Origin: Candidatus Onthocola gallistercoris
GTDB taxonomy: Bacteria; Bacillota; Clostridia; Lachnospirales; Lachnospiraceae
Assembly: GCA_018715345.1 (NCBI GenBank)
Contig: DVLT01000055.1
Coordinates: 1 to 64,000 of the forward strand
Direction of reading: 5' to 3'
Length of the DNA: 64,000 nucleotides
Made by a program: the position numbers and the translations under genes. Numbering within the stretch: the stretch's first letter is position 1; each line of letters starts with the position of its first letter. Of the stretch, positions 8,369 to 17,904 are shown in pieces. The notes beneath the pieces were generated by a model that had not been told where the DNA came from, did no database searches, and saw nothing but the letters and a program-made list of their open reading frames with translations.

Positions 8369-9706
8369 TCATATTTTAAAAGAAACAACTGCAGGATATA
8401 TAAGTATGGCAAAAATAATCCCCATCAGAAGGATCAGCGGAAACAACATTTTCAAAGAAGCCTGCTCACCCATTTTTCGCGCATTCTCCCGCCGCATGAT
8501 CTCAGCTTCTTCCGCCTCATTCAGCAGTAAACGGGTAGAACCTTTCGTCCCTTTCTGTAACTGCTGAACAAGTAATGCCGCCAAACGCATATAAGCAGGC
8601 GAACCGCATCTTCTCCCGAAATTCACATAGGCCTGTCTTTCTGTGATCCCCCGGTTCATTTCTTGGATCGTTCTTTCCATTTCTTTATAAGCTGTTCTTG
8701 GCATTCCAGATGATCCATCCTGATCCAATCCTTTTTCCACAACCTTTTCCCAAGCTCGCCGGATCGTAAGTCCGGCTCCCATCAAAAGGACCAAACGATA
8801 GACGATTTCCGGATAAGCTCTTTCCAGTTCCCGTGAACGGGCATCGAACTGCCTGATCACCTGCTCATCTTTATAGAAAAAGAACACTGCCAGACACAGA
8901 CATCCGAAAATCAAAAACTTAATCCCCATGTGATCCGGTACCGTTTTCCACGTCAATTTCCGTCCGTCAACAGAAGTAGGTAAACTTAAAGTTTCTTCTG
9001 TTGCCGTTGCTTCAATCTTATCATTGACGGCATCCATGATCTCTTTCATACCAGCTTGCGCCGGCAGCAGTACCGGTTTTTGCAGTGTGATCTCTTCCAC
9101 ATGCTCTCTGGTTTCTCCCTGGCATTGAAGCGTTATGAATACACGGGTGGTGACTGGCGCGCTTTCGTAAGCTTCATCTGTCACTGTCCCATCTGACCGG
9201 ACCCAAGCAGTATTCTCGGGCCGCCACTGAACTGTCATATCATATTCCGGTATCTCCGTTGTGAAATCCAGATCCGAGTAAACCTGGGAAGCAGATTCAT
9301 TCTCGCCTAGCCAATGACTGCTCACCCACTCCCATCCCAGACTGAACCATTCTTCCAGTTCTTTCTCGTCTAAAAGCCGGGCCGGAACATGGATGTCCAC
9401 CTCCTGATCCTCATAATACTCACCATCACTGACGGTCAGATGGTATATGATCTCCCCGCTTCCCGGAGAAGCGCGGATCAGCTTGGTCTGCTCTTTGTGG
9501 AGCCGCACATATTCTGAAACCGTCAATATCCCAGAAAAGATCATGAGTATACCCAGTCCAACCATCAACATTTTGAACTTTCTGCCGTAAAAATCCATCA
9601 GGTGCCGGTTCATCCGATCTTCCGGATACATCCGACGCATGACGGCCGCAACCTTTTTGCGGATCACATGACGCCATAGCCATCCTGAAATTTTTTCTCT
9701 CTTCAT
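8369..9706 (-). CDS. tadC: TadC-like type II secretion F-domain protein
   Basis: Encodes 445 residues. A membrane helix lies at about 45-65, then a large extracytoplasmic insert (about 70-260), a second helix around 270, a cytoplasmic T2SSF domain with helices up to about residue 420, and a last hydrophobic segment (LFPLILLMGIIFAILIYPAV). TadC pairs with TadB as the inner membrane platform of the pilus. The large insert makes this protein longer than classical TadC (about 300). The ATG is preceded by AGGAGGTGAGA. Confidence 0.8.
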   Translation of the reverse strand: MKREKISGWLWRHVIRKKVAAVMRRMYPEDRMNRHLMDFYGRKFKMLMVGLGILMIFSGILTVSEYVRLHKEQTKLIRASPGSGEIIYHLTVSDGEYYEDQEVDIHVPARLLDEKELEEWFSLGWEWVSSHWLGENESASQVYSDLDFTTEIPEYDMTVQWRPENTAWVRSDGTVTDEAYESAPVTTRVFITLQCQGETREHVEEITLQKPVLLPAQAGMKEIMDAVNDKIEATATEETLSLPTSVDGRKLTWKTVPDHMGIKFLIFGCLCLAVFFFYKDEQVIRQFDARSRELERAYPEIVYRLVLLMGAGLTIRRAWEKVVEKGLDQDGSSGMPRTAYKEMERTIQEMNRGITERQAYVNFGRRCGSPAYMRLAALLVQQLQKGTKGSTRLLLNEAEEAEIMRRENARKMGEQASLKMLFPLILLMGIIFAILIYPAVVSFKI

Positions 9707-9775
9707 ACACTCTCACCTCCTTTCCTGTCATCTCCACAGGTCAGCCATTTCCCCATCTCTGATCGGTGTTGGAAA

Positions 9776-10513
9776 CTATACGGGAATATCCAAAATCTTC
9801 CTTCCCCAGAATATACCCGCCAGATAAGCAGCCAGGCAAACACTCATGAAAAGCACGCCTCCCGCATTGTGATATAATGCCGCCATAAATCCCGTCGAAA
9901 ATAACTTCATGTACAAAATGATCCCTGCCGGTATCAGACACATCATGCGAAATTCACTCTTTTTTGCGCTGAGCATGGCGTCGATCTCATAGTTCGTTTC
10001 TATCCTGCGCTGAATGCGTTCCATACTTTCCCGTATCATCTGTATCACACCGCCGCCGCTGCGTTTGGCAAGGATAAGTATCTCGGCAAACTGGCGGATA
10101 TCCTCGTCACCACTGCGCTTAGCCATATCTGCCAGACTGGTTTCCAACGGGATATTTTTATCCATTTGTTGACAGATCCGTGTAAATTCCTGCTGGATCA
10201 TAGCGTGTCCTTGTCCGTAGATCTCCAAATCTTTTCTTGCGTTTCTAAAGCTGATCTCCAGGGAATTGCCGGCTGAAAGAGAACTGTATAAAGCTGCCAT
10301 TCCATCTATAAACTGATACTTCATCTGCTGCCGTCTCATCCTTTCCGCTTCCTTCATCCGATATTTCAGAAAAAGCGGAAAAGCAGGTACCAATGCAAGG
10401 AATGCCCACCAGGACTGATAAAACAGCCAACTGACACCTCCGCATAAGGCCAGCCACAAAATAAGATCCATCAGTATCGATAGCCTACGATCTGTCCACC
10501 ACTTCTGTCTCAT
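9776..10513 (-). CDS. tadB: TadB-like type II secretion F-domain protein
   Basis: Encodes 245 residues: two N-terminal hydrophobic helices, a helical T2SSF domain (GNSLEISFRNARKDLEIYG, ILILAKRSGGGVIQMIRES) and two C-terminal helices. It is a shortened TadB with no long N-terminal extension. Its start overlaps the tadA stop by four bases, so the motor ATPase and platform are made together. Confidence 0.85.
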   Translation of the reverse strand: MRQKWWTDRRLSILMDLILWLALCGGVSWLFYQSWWAFLALVPAFPLFLKYRMKEAERMRRQQMKYQFIDGMAALYSSLSAGNSLEISFRNARKDLEIYGQGHAMIQQEFTRICQQMDKNIPLETSLADMAKRSGDEDIRQFAEILILAKRSGGGVIQMIRESMERIQRRIETNYEIDAMLSAKKSEFRMMCLIPAGIILYMKLFSTGFMAALYHNAGGVLFMSVCLAAYLAGIFWGRKILDIPV

Positions 10514-11784
10514 GCAAAAGCCCTGTCCATCTTTCTTCTATGTATCAGAACATTGCCTGTGGGAAGGAGTACTTCCTTTGCATCTGCCCCGGTTTCCGTA
10601 TCATATGAATAAGCAGCCTCTTCCTCCATGACAAGCGCGGCCTTACTCCGACCCATGCTGAATAAGGGATTCAGCCGGATCTCACCATCTTCATACCCGG
10701 CAATCTCCACGATCTCTGTGACCTTCCGTGTTTTATCCCTCATCCGGTCCAGTTGGACAATAATATCAATGGAGGAAGCGATCTGTTTTCGTACCGCTTC
10801 CAGCGGGATCTCGGCTCCCATCAGCACCATCGTCTCCAGCCGGCTGAGCATATCTCGAGGGGAATTGGAATGGCCAGTGGATATGGAGCCATCATGTCCC
10901 GTATTCATCGCCTGTATCATGTCAATGGCTTCACTGCCCCTGACCTCTCCTACGATCAGACGGTTGGGCCGCATTCGCAACGCACTTCGGATCAGGTCCC
11001 GGATCGTTACCGCCCGTTCCCCATCATCATTGGCATCCCGTGCTTCCAGACGGACCAGATTGGGGATGTGCCGTATCTGAAGCTCTGCAGAATCTTCAAT
11101 GGTGATCACCCGTTCATCCTCCGGCACGTGGTCCATCAAGGCATTGAGCATGGTCGTCTTTCCAGAGCCGGTTCCCCCAGAAATAAAAATATTATATCCA
11201 GCGTAAATAAGTTTTTTCAAAAAGTCCGCCGCCTCTTCTGTAAGCGTCCCCTTTTTGACCAGATCTTCCATAGTCAGAGGCTCTTCCGGAAACTTACGGA
11301 TCGTGAGGATCGGGCCGTTTACGGCTACCGGCTTTAACACCACATTGACTCTGGAACCATCGGGGAGCCGGGCATCCACAATGGGTGATGATTCATTAAC
11401 TCTCCGATTCGCTCCTGAAACGATCTGTTGTATCACATCTTCCAGCTTTTCCTCACTTTCAAACCGTCGATCCCAGCGGCTGATATGTCCTTCCTTTTCA
11501 TAAAATATATCCCCTATGCCATTGACCATGATCTCTGTGATATTTTTGTCATCCAAAAGTTCCTGCAGCAGATCCAGCCTTCTTATGGCATTAAACAGTT
11601 CCTGCTTCAAAGCCAGTTTTCTATAGCCGCTCATGTACATCTCCTTGCTGCACTGAAGGATCACCGCGTCGATCTTGTCCTCAATATCTTTGTCGGTCCA
11701 TTCATATCCCTCCTCCAACTGCTGCAGCAATATCTCCTGAAGCCGCTCCTTTAAATTTTTATCATACGCGCTGTTAAACTCCAT
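10510..11784 (-). CDS. tadA: CpaF/TadA secretion ATPase
   Basis: Encodes 424 residues, the normal length. It has an N-terminal helical domain (INGIGDIFYEKEGHISRWD), a Walker A at GGTGSGKTTM, an Asp box region around VITIEDSAELQI, a Walker B region in LIVGEVRGSEA and the His-containing TGHDGSISTGHSNSP. As a hexameric cytoplasmic motor it powers pilin assembly through TadB/TadC. There is no sign of damage. Confidence 0.93.
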   Translation of the reverse strand: MEFNSAYDKNLKERLQEILLQQLEEGYEWTDKDIEDKIDAVILQCSKEMYMSGYRKLALKQELFNAIRRLDLLQELLDDKNITEIMVNGIGDIFYEKEGHISRWDRRFESEEKLEDVIQQIVSGANRRVNESSPIVDARLPDGSRVNVVLKPVAVNGPILTIRKFPEEPLTMEDLVKKGTLTEEAADFLKKLIYAGYNIFISGGTGSGKTTMLNALMDHVPEDERVITIEDSAELQIRHIPNLVRLEARDANDDGERAVTIRDLIRSALRMRPNRLIVGEVRGSEAIDMIQAMNTGHDGSISTGHSNSPRDMLSRLETMVLMGAEIPLEAVRKQIASSIDIIVQLDRMRDKTRKVTEIVEIAGYEDGEIRLNPLFSMGRSKAALVMEEEAAYSYDTETGADAKEVLLPTGNVLIHRRKMDRAFA

Positions 11785-11823
11785 AATCTTCTCCTTTCCA
11801 TCCTTATCCCATTTCTTTCCGAC

Positions 11824-12741
11824 TTATAGGTTATATGTCACTTTTCCTTGCAGTCCTTCCATCTTTAAATATCCTGTCAACTGATGAAATCTTCGTTCCT
11901 GCTCCTTGGATTCACTGTCTTTTCCAGCTAAAACAACAATGCCGTCCAACCACTGAAAAATCTCTGGATATACCGGCAGTCTCTGAAAAACGATGATCAC
12001 CTCGTCATATCCGCTTCTACGGAGAATCTGTCCGAAAAACATCTGCCACTGTTCACATGTACTGTCCATCATATCGTAAGTGGTCCTGAATCCCGGAAGT
12101 ATATCGGCTATTTCCTGGGATACGATATAGTCTGGCAGGTCATAGTCCTCATTCTCTATCCCTTTTCCCTTACGAAGTTGATAAAACAATTCGCTCATAC
12201 CCTTATGCTCGGCCATCCAGTCCAGATCTGTGAGTTCTTCCAGAAAAATACACAAACGCCGTTTACTGTTCAGCCCGTTCATATAGTCTCTGACAAAATC
12301 CCGAGACTTTTTAAATGAACTGACCGAATAAATGCCGGTGATCACCGTCCGTTCTTCAGGCTCGGATGGGGTCAGCAGGGTCAGGAGTTGTCCGCAAAGG
12401 CGACCTGCCGCCTGATATTTTTCGATCTGTTCCTTTCCTTCCACTTCCAGCCCGTCTCCGCTCAGCAGGATCCAACGCATATTCCCTGTGAAAAATTTCC
12501 TGCTGCCTGCTCGTATCTGCCGATAAAGTTCCGCAGAAATGAGAATGGCCAATTGCCTTCCCTCCTTCTGGTCCTTTTCCAGGCACTCTCCCAACATTTC
12601 CACATTGGAAAAAGTTCTCACCGGATATGTAAATGCTGTTTTTCTGTTCAGATAGCCGGACAGCCGATCCACATAAACGCTGTCGATGTCACAAATATAC
12701 AGTACCTCATAAATATTCCGTTGTGAGATCATAAATCGCAT
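11824..12741 (-). CDS. tadZ: TadZ/CpaE-like protein with degenerate P-loop
   Basis: Encodes 305 residues from the ATG at 12741, which overlaps the upstream stop (TGATG) and follows AGGAAGGCGG; a longer frame to 12810 is not needed. The N-terminal half looks like a receiver-like domain (VLYICDIDSVYVDRL), the C-terminal half like a MinD/ParA-type fold. Where the deviant Walker A would be, the sequence is TGIYSVSSFKKSRDF, lacking the GK(S/T) core, so nucleotide binding is doubtful. TadZ proteins position the pilus at a cell pole. The call rests mainly on position and overall layout. Confidence 0.65.
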   Translation of the reverse strand: MRFMISQRNIYEVLYICDIDSVYVDRLSGYLNRKTAFTYPVRTFSNVEMLGECLEKDQKEGRQLAILISAELYRQIRAGSRKFFTGNMRWILLSGDGLEVEGKEQIEKYQAAGRLCGQLLTLLTPSEPEERTVITGIYSVSSFKKSRDFVRDYMNGLNSKRRLCIFLEELTDLDWMAEHKGMSELFYQLRKGKGIENEDYDLPDYIVSQEIADILPGFRTTYDMMDSTCEQWQMFFGQILRRSGYDEVIIVFQRLPVYPEIFQWLDGIVVLAGKDSESKEQERRFHQLTGYLKMEGLQGKVTYNL

Positions 12742-13334
12742 CACCGCCTTCCTGTCAAATAAATCCATAAAAGGACTGAAAAGCAGAACGGCACCGAAAG
12801 ATGCATCCATGTTCCGGGGATCTTATCCTGAAAATCATAATATTTAAATATCATATGGTACCTAAAACATTTATTCAGATATTGGAAAAAACAGCGGATT
12901 CGATCAAGACATTGACGATGGTAAATCAGTTTACCCATAGAAATTATGAAAGCAAGAAGTAAAGTCAGCACAGCGATCGGATAGATATCCTTCGTGTCAT
13001 AATGTATTCCTGTTATACAAAAAAGCTTTATGTCACCTGCACCGACCATAGAAGAGTAATACATGAAAAAGAATAAGATCAAAACAGTAACTGCCCGGAT
13101 CATGCCGAAGCCTGCAGCCTTCCATCCACTTTCCATCCACAACAGATATGCACTTCCCCAGACTCCAAAGCCTGTCCAGCCATTTGCGATCCTGGCAAAT
13201 GAAAGATCCATATACACAGAACCGATTAAAATCCCCTCTAAAAATAAAATGCGAAGTTCTCCGATAAAACCACCTCTGTTCAAAAAAGTCAAACAAGTAC
13301 AGCAAAGATGCGGAAATATAAGTCGAAATGCCAT
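12741..13334 (-). CDS. Type IV prepilin peptidase, A24 family, first gene of the Tad operon
   Basis: Encodes up to 197 residues with several hydrophobic helices and both A24 aspartates, in VYMDLSFARIANGW and in MVGAGDIKLF (GAGD motif). The first ATG in frame (13334) has no ribosome binding site and lies only about 15 bases after the predicted transcription start; the family usually begins just before the segment ILFLEGILIG, and a GAGGTGG sequence upstream of it suggests a non-ATG start around 13250. The protein processes pilin leaders and is the promoter-proximal gene of the operon. Confidence 0.7.
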   Translation of the reverse strand: MAFRLIFPHLCCTCLTFLNRGGFIGELRILFLEGILIGSVYMDLSFARIANGWTGFGVWGSAYLLWMESGWKAAGFGMIRAVTVLILFFFMYYSSMVGAGDIKLFCITGIHYDTKDIYPIAVLTLLLAFIISMGKLIYHRQCLDRIRCFFQYLNKCFRYHMIFKYYDFQDKIPGTWMHLSVPFCFSVLLWIYLTGRR

Positions 13335-13356
13335 TAGAATTTTTGAATATGATATG

Positions 13357-13384
13357 ATTATAACCCTTCAGGAGGATTTGTAAA
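13357..13384 (-). promoter_or_regulatory. Sigma-A-type promoter of the Tad pilus operon
   Basis: On the minus strand a TTTACA box (13379-13384) and a perfect TATAAT box (13357-13362) are separated by 16 bases, about 20 bases upstream of the first pilus gene. No other good promoter was seen between here and the following pilus genes, which mostly overlap or nearly touch. Confidence 0.65.
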
Positions 13385-13572
13385 TAGTTTTCCCCAAACA
13401 AACGTTCGACTTAAATCGACACTCTTATCCAGGATCCGATATTTTTTCTGACATTCTTTGGAATATTGATTTTTTTCATTGTCGCAATCTGTCATCCGCC
13501 GTAAAATCCGCCCGATGATTTTTTTCGCTTTTTTATGCTCATTTTTCCAAGGCCCCGACCCGGCGGGTGTTT

Positions 13573-13848
13573 TCAATGAAACATCTGCCACAATCCGACA
13601 GCATACAAAGCGGCAATGCCAGGAATTCCCAAAAAACCTGTCACTACAAAGTTAAATAAATTGATCCCCACCGGGACAGCCCAACCAAAGCCTGAAAGGA
13701 TCATATTGCCTACAGCGATAAAGACAAGACCGAATATTCCCCGCCCCACACATTTAAGAACATAACAAAATCTCTGAAAGATCAGACTTCCGATAAAAAA
13801 ACAGGCGCTCACACTGATGATCGTGATCAACATCTGGTTCTGCGTCAT
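13573..13848 (-). CDS. bofA: BofA family pro-sigma-K processing inhibitor
   Basis: Encodes 91 residues from the ATG at 13848 (97 from an upstream ATG). Two or three hydrophobic helices and the C-terminal NLFNFVVTGFLGIPGIAALY are typical of BofA, which in Bacillus holds the SpoIVFB protease inactive in the outer forespore membrane. Clostridial BofA-like proteins often lack SpoIVFB, so the exact target here is unknown. The gene follows glgB after a 57-base gap on the same strand. Confidence 0.8.
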   Translation of the reverse strand: MTQNQMLITIISVSACFFIGSLIFQRFCYVLKCVGRGIFGLVFIAVGNMILSGFGWAVPVGINLFNFVVTGFLGIPGIAALYAVGLWQMFH

Positions 13849-13905
13849 CTTCCATCCACATCCCAAATTTGAAAATCAATACAGTGTATGCGCCTGTCTG
13901 ATCAT

Positions 13906-15906
13906 TTATTCTTTTACTGCTCTGCGTTTTCTCCGGCTGCTCCCTCTCCGTTTTTTCCGGGAGGGCGCCGTATAGTCAAACTGGAATACGACCATACCAA
14001 AAGCGGGCACATCATATTCAATGGAATAAGGTTTGCCGTCCCATTCAATGGGCTCCGCCTGACGCTTACCCTCATTGAGCATGGGTCTGCCGCCGTATTC
14101 TTCTCTGCTGTTGTTGAACACCTCCACATATTCCCCTGGGCAAAGCACACCTGAACGAAAATCTTTATATTCCACCGGTGAGAAATTAAAATGGAACATC
14201 AGACAGTTTTTCCTGTCCTTCGTCATCCGGCAGAAGGTCAGCATATTCCTGTCACTGTCCCCGCCATTGATCCATCTGAAACCTTTGTCACTGTCATCCA
14301 ATTCATATAGCGCCGGCTGACCTGTATAAAAATGCTGCAGATCCCGCCAATAATTATTCAACCGGCGATGATCCGGTTCGTTATCGAGTAAGAACCAATC
14401 CAAACTCCGCTCCTCACTCCATTCCCGGATCTGCGCAAAATCCTGTCCCATGAACAGAAGCTTTTTCCCCGGGTGTGCCATCATAAAGCCGTAGGCCACC
14501 CTCAGATTCCCAAACTTCTGCCAAGTTTCCCCAGGCATTTTGTGGATCATAGACCCTTTCATATGCACCACTTCGTCATGGGATAATACTAAAATATATT
14601 TCTCGCTGTACATATATTCAAAACTGAAAGTCAGCTTATGATGGTCATAATGTCTAAAATAAGGATCCACTTTCATGTATTCCAGGAAATCGTTCATCCA
14701 TCCCATATTCCATTTAAAGGTAAAACCCAGTCCTCCATCGATGGGCTGACCAGTCACTTTTGGCCAGGCCGTGGATTCTTCCGCGATCATCATAGCTCCC
14801 GGCACCCGATGATGGATAATGGAATTCAAATGTTTCAAAAACTCTATGGCTTCGTAATTCTCGTTGCCCCCATCTTTATTGGGGAGCCACTGGCCATCCG
14901 ACTTTCCATAATCCAGATAAAGCATGGAGGCCACCGCATCCACCCGCAGGCCATCCACATGAAAGCATTCGAGCCAGAATAACGCATTGGCCACCAGGAA
15001 ATTGCTCACTTCCGGCTTGGCATAGTTAAAAATATAAGTCCCCCAGTCCGGATGTTCACCGCGCCTGGGATCCGGATGTTCATAAAGAGGCGTTCCGTCA
15101 AACCTGCCCAGAGCATGTTCATCCCTGGGAAAATGGGCTGGAACCCAGTCCAGGATGACACCGATCCCCTGACTATGCATATAATCCACAAAATACATGA
15201 AATCTTCCGGTGTACCATAACGGGAAGTGGGCGCATAATACCCGGTGACCTGATATCCCCAGGATCCGTCCAGAGGATGTTCTGCAATTCCGATCAACTC
15301 CACATGTGTATATCCCATATATCGGACATACTCTGCCAGCTGATGAGCCAGTGTACGGTAATCCAGAAAGCCATGGTTTGAACCATCCAAGGTTTTTTTC
15401 CACGATCCAATATGTACTTCATAAATGGACATAGGCTGATTCACATCCACGGCTTTTTTCTTATTTTTCTGCCACGGATCGTCTGTCCAGGCATAATCTG
15501 AAATGGAAGTCACCACGGAAGCATTATCCGGGCGCACTTGGCACAGATTGCCGTAGGGATCCGCTTTGTAACAGATATGGCCATTTTTATGGGTAATGAC
15601 ATATTTATATAATTCGCCCTTCCCCACATCGGGAACAAAAAGTTCATAAATCCCCGAATCCCCATACACTTCCATCGGATGGGCCGACACATCCCAGTTA
15701 TTAAAGTCTCCCACTACGCTGACGCCGGCTGCCCCCGGCGCCCATACAGCAAAATAGGTACCCGCTTTTCCGTCTTCTTCACACAGATGCGCACCCATTT
15801 TCTTATATATTTCATAATGTCTCCCAAGGGAAAACAAATATACATCATAAGAAGTCAGCCGATGGGCCGGTCTTTTCTCTTTCATAAGTTCTTCTTTTTC
15901 CTTCAT
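13906..15906 (-). CDS. glgB: 1,4-alpha-glucan branching enzyme
   Basis: Encodes 666 residues: an N-terminal CBM48-like domain (YFAVWAPGAAGVSVVGDFNNW), the GH13 barrel and a C-terminal beta domain, ending in a very basic tail. Catalytic residues are visible: nucleophile Asp in GLRVDAVASM, acid/base Glu in MMIAEESTAW and the third Asp in LSHDEVVHMKG. It transfers alpha-1,4 segments to alpha-1,6 positions in glycogen. No other glg synthesis genes are adjacent; an alpha-amylase-family gene lies 9 bases upstream on the same strand, suggesting an alpha-glucan operon. Confidence 0.95.
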   Translation of the reverse strand: MKEKEELMKEKRPAHRLTSYDVYLFSLGRHYEIYKKMGAHLCEEDGKAGTYFAVWAPGAAGVSVVGDFNNWDVSAHPMEVYGDSGIYELFVPDVGKGELYKYVITHKNGHICYKADPYGNLCQVRPDNASVVTSISDYAWTDDPWQKNKKKAVDVNQPMSIYEVHIGSWKKTLDGSNHGFLDYRTLAHQLAEYVRYMGYTHVELIGIAEHPLDGSWGYQVTGYYAPTSRYGTPEDFMYFVDYMHSQGIGVILDWVPAHFPRDEHALGRFDGTPLYEHPDPRRGEHPDWGTYIFNYAKPEVSNFLVANALFWLECFHVDGLRVDAVASMLYLDYGKSDGQWLPNKDGGNENYEAIEFLKHLNSIIHHRVPGAMMIAEESTAWPKVTGQPIDGGLGFTFKWNMGWMNDFLEYMKVDPYFRHYDHHKLTFSFEYMYSEKYILVLSHDEVVHMKGSMIHKMPGETWQKFGNLRVAYGFMMAHPGKKLLFMGQDFAQIREWSEERSLDWFLLDNEPDHRRLNNYWRDLQHFYTGQPALYELDDSDKGFRWINGGDSDRNMLTFCRMTKDRKNCLMFHFNFSPVEYKDFRSGVLCPGEYVEVFNNSREEYGGRPMLNEGKRQAEPIEWDGKPYSIEYDVPAFGMVVFQFDYTAPSRKKRRGSSRRKRRAVKE

Positions 15907-15915
15907 CTTATCCCT

Positions 15916-17259
15916 CTATTCTGTGATAAAAACTTTACTGCTATGGGGTTCCAGCTTCACCCGCACTCCCCCGTCTTGAACAGATATCTGTTCCCCGGTC
16001 GCCACGTCCTTGACCCCAGTGACCGCTTGCGGCAGCTTTACATAACATTCCGCACCGTTATCACTGTTGTTCAATGCGGTGACAGTCATCCGGCCCGGCA
16101 GCACACGGGCAAAAACGTACTGTTCATTGGTCAGCAGCAATTCTTCGTACGCTCCCACCGCCAGTTCTTCTCTGGATGTGCGAAGTTTTACCAGACTGCT
16201 TACCCATTCCCATAATTTTGGATCATGGGACGCCACGTCCTTAACCGCAAGGGCAGGTCGTATGTCATCATCATTATCCCGGCCTTTTCGTCCTTCGATC
16301 CCCGCTTCCGATCCATAATATATGGAAGGGATCCCCTGTATGGTCATCAGGAACGCATAAACCGGATATAAATCTTCTTTACAGTTCAGTTTGCTGGCGA
16401 TCCGGTCCACATCATGATTGTCCACAAAGTTATAAAGCCATGCGCCTTTACACAGGCCATATTCCCCAAACAGCCTGCGTATGCTGTGGGCCATTTCAAA
16501 ATAATTATGTGTATTATGGGCTGAATAAATACCCTTGTGGAGCTCATAATTGGTCACAGAATGAAGTATATCCGGCTGGACCCATCGGCTATAATCCCCA
16601 TGGATCACTTCTCCCATCAGCCAGAAGTCCGCCTTCATATCCTGAGTTTCCCGGCGCAGCCGCCGCATAAAGTCAAAGTCCAGCACATCTGCGCAATCCA
16701 GACGTATCCCGTCAATGTCAAAGGTATCCACCCAAAAACGGATAACATCCATCAGGGCATCGCTCACCGCCGGATTTCGGAGATTCAGACGGGGTAATTC
16801 CGCAAATCCTCTCCAACTCTCATAGGAAAAGGGATCGCCCATAGGGCTCCTTCCATTAAAGTCCACATGACAATACCAGTCCTTCCCCCAGGAATCCCAT
16901 CGATTCTCCCGCAGATCCTTAAAAGCCGGAAACTCCCGGCCTGTATGGTTGAACACACCATCCACTACCACCCGTATACCCGCTTCATGGCATGCATCTA
17001 CCCATTGTCTAAAACCATCGTTGTCTCCCAACCGTGTATCGACTTTCTTATAGTCGATCGTATCATATCCATGGGATGACGACTCGAACAACGGTCCGAT
17101 ATAAACAGCGCTGCATCCCAGCCGCGCCATATACTGTATCCAATCTTTTCCCACAAGGAAACCGCCCGTCGGCTCGCTTCCCCCATGATGTTTGGGCGCG
17201 CCGCACAACCCCAGCGGATATATATGATAAAACACACTTGATTTATACCATTCTGTCAT
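15916..17259 (-). CDS. GH13 alpha-amylase family enzyme
   Basis: Encodes 447 residues from the ATG at 17259 (AAAGGA upstream); the frame stays open to 17307. The GH13 conserved regions are present: DGVFNHTG, GIRLDCADVL with the nucleophile, LMGEVIHGDY with the acid/base and FVDNHDVDRI. No signal peptide is visible, so it should act in the cytoplasm on maltodextrins or glycogen. Exact specificity cannot be read from the sequence. It precedes glgB by 9 bases and follows a TetR gene, which may control it. Confidence 0.88.
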   Translation of the reverse strand: MTEWYKSSVFYHIYPLGLCGAPKHHGGSEPTGGFLVGKDWIQYMARLGCSAVYIGPLFESSSHGYDTIDYKKVDTRLGDNDGFRQWVDACHEAGIRVVVDGVFNHTGREFPAFKDLRENRWDSWGKDWYCHVDFNGRSPMGDPFSYESWRGFAELPRLNLRNPAVSDALMDVIRFWVDTFDIDGIRLDCADVLDFDFMRRLRRETQDMKADFWLMGEVIHGDYSRWVQPDILHSVTNYELHKGIYSAHNTHNYFEMAHSIRRLFGEYGLCKGAWLYNFVDNHDVDRIASKLNCKEDLYPVYAFLMTIQGIPSIYYGSEAGIEGRKGRDNDDDIRPALAVKDVASHDPKLWEWVSSLVKLRTSREELAVGAYEELLLTNEQYVFARVLPGRMTVTALNNSDNGAECYVKLPQAVTGVKDVATGEQISVQDGGVRVKLEPHSSKVFITE

Positions 17260-17307
17260 ATCTGCACATCCTTTCAAAAGATCTGTCCCCTGCCTTATCT
17301 TTCCCAA

Positions 17308-17886
17308 TCATACAAAGATACCATAGAGAAATTGATGCACGATCTCATAAATCTCACTTTCTGAAATCTGTCTATCCTCTTCTCCTTTATGTAGATAACG
17401 ATAATAGATATAGTGATGGAGCAGACCGATAAATCCCAAAGCATACTGATCCTGCCGCCCCCGCATATTACCCAAGAGCTTTTCATGTTGCAGGAAAATG
17501 TCCCGTATCTCGCGGAACTGTTCCCGGACCACAGGCCGGATCACCGTATGGGAGGCCGATTCTTCCCCCGCATACATCATGGAAATAAACCACATATAGG
17601 ACTGTTCATCTCTCCGGAACCCGTTGATATAGGCTCTGGCCACATTCTGAAGCGTCTGTACCAGGTCGCCAGACTCAGACATGGCGTCCCTCACATCTTG
17701 GTGGAATAGCTGGTATTTTTCATGTACGGCTTGCTCAAGCAATCCGTACTTACTTCCAAAATAATGATAAAGCGTAGGCTTTGTCACTCCTGCCGCGTCC
17801 ACGATCTCCTGGACGCCGACAGCATCGTACCCTTTTTTATAAAAAAGTTCCACAGCACACTGGACAAGTTTCTCTCTATTATTCAT
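17308..17886 (-). CDS. TetR/AcrR family transcriptional regulator
   Basis: Encodes 192 residues. The N-terminal helix-turn-helix is typical (ELFYKKGYDAVGVQEIVDAA, then GVTKPTLYHYFGSKYGLLE); the C-terminal ligand domain is unrecognised. It lies 48 bases upstream of the GH13-glgB pair on the same strand. A 16-base palindrome-like site sits between the -35 and -10 boxes of its own promoter, so it is probably autoregulated and may co-regulate the alpha-glucan genes by read-through. Confidence 0.88.
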   Translation of the reverse strand: MNNREKLVQCAVELFYKKGYDAVGVQEIVDAAGVTKPTLYHYFGSKYGLLEQAVHEKYQLFHQDVRDAMSESGDLVQTLQNVARAYINGFRRDEQSYMWFISMMYAGEESASHTVIRPVVREQFREIRDIFLQHEKLLGNMRGRQDQYALGFIGLLHHYIYYRYLHKGEEDRQISESEIYEIVHQFLYGIFV

Positions 17887-17904
17887 GGACGCCTCCTTTA
17901 CATT

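Noticed and set aside
13358..13591. 77-codon minus-strand frame between the BofA-like gene and the pilus operon
   Set aside because: It has no ribosome binding site or motif and runs over the -10/-35 region of the Tad operon promoter.
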